DNA of 64,000 bases from CAYSPT01 sp964432985. Lineage in GTDB: Bacteria > Muiribacteriota > CAYSPT01. The notes under the pieces were generated by a model. That model was not told the DNA's origin and searched no databases. It worked only from the letters and a program-made list of their open reading frames with translations. Shown piece after piece: positions 63,901 through 64,000 of this stretch. The stretch covers positions 1-64,000 of the forward strand of contig CAYSPT010000018.1 in the NCBI GenBank assembly GCA_964432985.1, in the 5' to 3' direction. Both the position numbers and the translations under genes were made by a program. Numbering within the stretch: the first letter of the stretch is position 1; each line of letters opens with the position of its first letter.

Positions 63901-64000
63901 CTACTTGCAGCAAGGCCGGGACAGGGAAGCCCAGAACCAGTATGAATCGCTGGTGGAGAAGGAGCCGTCCCTGAGCGCCGGTTACTCCGGGCTGGGGAAG
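60974..64000 (+). CDS. large membrane-anchored HEAT/TPR protein (3' end beyond the window)
   Basis: At least 1,009 aa. HEAT-like repeats from the start to about 680 (NRRIRANAVEALGYIDDKAV, NNRVKANAARVLQNFSTDKV, DTRVRANTVQAIGSFETPRV), an Ala/Pro-rich linker, one membrane helix (about 719-742), a coiled coil (WKGGQSDSAG onward) and TPRs from about 830 (PNARNVRYVMGVAYYELGIW). HEAT face the cytosol and TPR the periplasm if topology is as expected (basic RR before the helix). ATG after AGGAGG at 11 bases. No stop occurs before the window end. Confidence 0.9.
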   Translation, partial: MDKFLELTDKLHHPEREERKLAVIELGNSEDDRALELLVEATQDDDLSVRYFARKALIKLKNSLNLPTETLDEDLTHLYIKKKIELLSASDLQIRLNAAKIILEIGDQEIIPEIIKLLKEEKHEYVISILLRITGRLGDTNVIPVIEPFLSYANRRIRANAVEALGYIDDKAVMQLITPFFHDPDNRVKANAAHALWKFSKKKTLGLLKDMLKSPEESDRYSAIFVLRELRHINGRKLLLDVMNDENLSLRLRAAHAIYTTDEHLSDDVSMLVMTVRDRKKLSTPRPVVTAQLPILEKDDPQDRIKGGLILYYLGSPGDTDLVATLTERLDAEEDSQMRATLYKTLGRLGGVSVLHRLAAALQDNNPRIRANALEGLAHVRDPRVTDLVIPLLRDPNNRVKANAARVLQNFSTDKVIKHLKAMAEAGLPAERKSAIFMLGEIGEKQTRSFLARLLARKEADYQEGLTRAMTRLSERIRRIEEKHRDDDAFIASEKMTPARKKRLIKNQIELLTDRDFHVRRSAAQLLIKLMDENSVDIVLTWLDSESNPFIKATLVKIAATVKENHVLEALERFLQDDDTRVRANTVQAIGSFETPRVVELIAPMLHDDEERVKINAAMALWKATEKDDFQKLLSTIRSLETSLKTSAASVLEKARTTSVKKAYAGKAKEEEKFVPPILKRETAIPFMERPLPAPARSFPTQPAAAARMGAAPAPEQGWFRRVAVPVLLVLIVALLGFNAWMSFNKPAISRDEIAQEIMTELEERWKGGQSDSAGTTESPKPASTSKDLNNKLERLDELAGILEKISAKPPNPQTGSPATLTTREKRMVDEALELARKVLADDPSKAIDILSLVIDAAKLHPNARNVRYVMGVAYYELGIWGKAIIQFKAILADHPDDTDALHLLGEAYLQTGMIQEALSQSYEKLKKLHPDDPAFLTKLGSLYTQLHLYGDAEEVLRVARAKGAGTEAMILLGDIYLQQGRDREAQNQYESLVEKEPSLSAGYSGLGK

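Overview
The window looks like a scaffold from a diderm bacterium with moderately high GC. Support comes from a complete-looking type IV pilus (T4P) machine with an outer-membrane secretin, peptidoglycan-binding AMIN and LysM proteins, TatA, Hfq, a sigma-54 activator and lipoproteins. HEAT- and TPR-rich proteins, large multidomain signalling proteins and scaffolded gaps suggest a metagenome-derived or little-cultivated lineage. I cannot name the phylum from the sequence alone. There are nine gaps of exactly 100 N. Six or more sit in tandem repeats, so their length is a placeholder and several genes are artificially broken there.

Layout. 1-4,135: tRNA-Asn, tatA, a GAF/HD-GYP protein, a glucodextranase-C-like lipoprotein, moaB/mogA and a small membrane protein. 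4,114-20,747 (minus strand): the T4P cluster in transcription order pilB-pilM-pilN-pilO-pilP-like-pilC, then a giant six-AMIN/TPR protein, the secretin pilQ, and a TPR/LysM protein. 20,807-27,524 (minus): a compact run upstream of pilB containing a GAF histidine-kinase homologue without its catalytic His, the thiamine S-component thiT, a HEAT/TPR protein, miaA and hfq. 27,837-31,331 (plus): a secreted TolB-N/CsgG-like protein, a PilT-type retraction ATPase with a long P/Q/Y/A-repeat linker, and a 5'-nucleotidase-like HAD protein. 31,571-39,038 (minus): pgeF, a membrane TPR protein, an ATC-hydrolase-like protein, a metallo-beta-lactamase (MBL) fold hydrolase, an 8-Cys protein, a STAS protein, two methyltransferases flanking an adenosine deaminase. 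39,166: a membrane adenylate/guanylate cyclase (plus). 41,156-54,260 (minus): two unknowns, a RecJ carrying an inserted DnaQ-type exonuclease, a receiver protein, a 1,225-aa NtrB-NtrC-like fusion, an NrnA-like DHH protein, and a sugar-type ABC importer without an ATPase gene. 54,412 to the end: HEAT protein and uspA (plus), purple-acid-phosphatase-like enzyme and dolichol-phosphate-mannose-synthase-like GT2 (minus), a small membrane protein, an SGNH hydrolase, and a large membrane-anchored HEAT/TPR protein that runs off the end.

How it works together (inference): PilB and PilT are the extension and retraction motors, PilM/N/O/P with PilC form the inner platform, PilQ is the outer pore, and the AMIN/TPR and LysM/TPR proteins probably tie the machine to peptidoglycan. 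No pilin, prepilin peptidase or TatC is in the window. Cyclic-nucleotide enzymes (HD-GYP, class III cyclase) and the sigma-54 hybrid kinase could feed regulation of surface behaviour.

The most distinctive signals are: the giant AMIN/TPR and PilT genes reconstructed across gaps; a DnaQ exonuclease nested inside RecJ; a kinase homologue with His replaced by Ala; a PilN with a C-terminal Ig-like domain; tandemly repeated Shine-Dalgarno/ATG units at the start of a solute-binding protein; and a minisatellite landscape in which coding repeats have units divisible by three and dispersed repeats supply stop codons.
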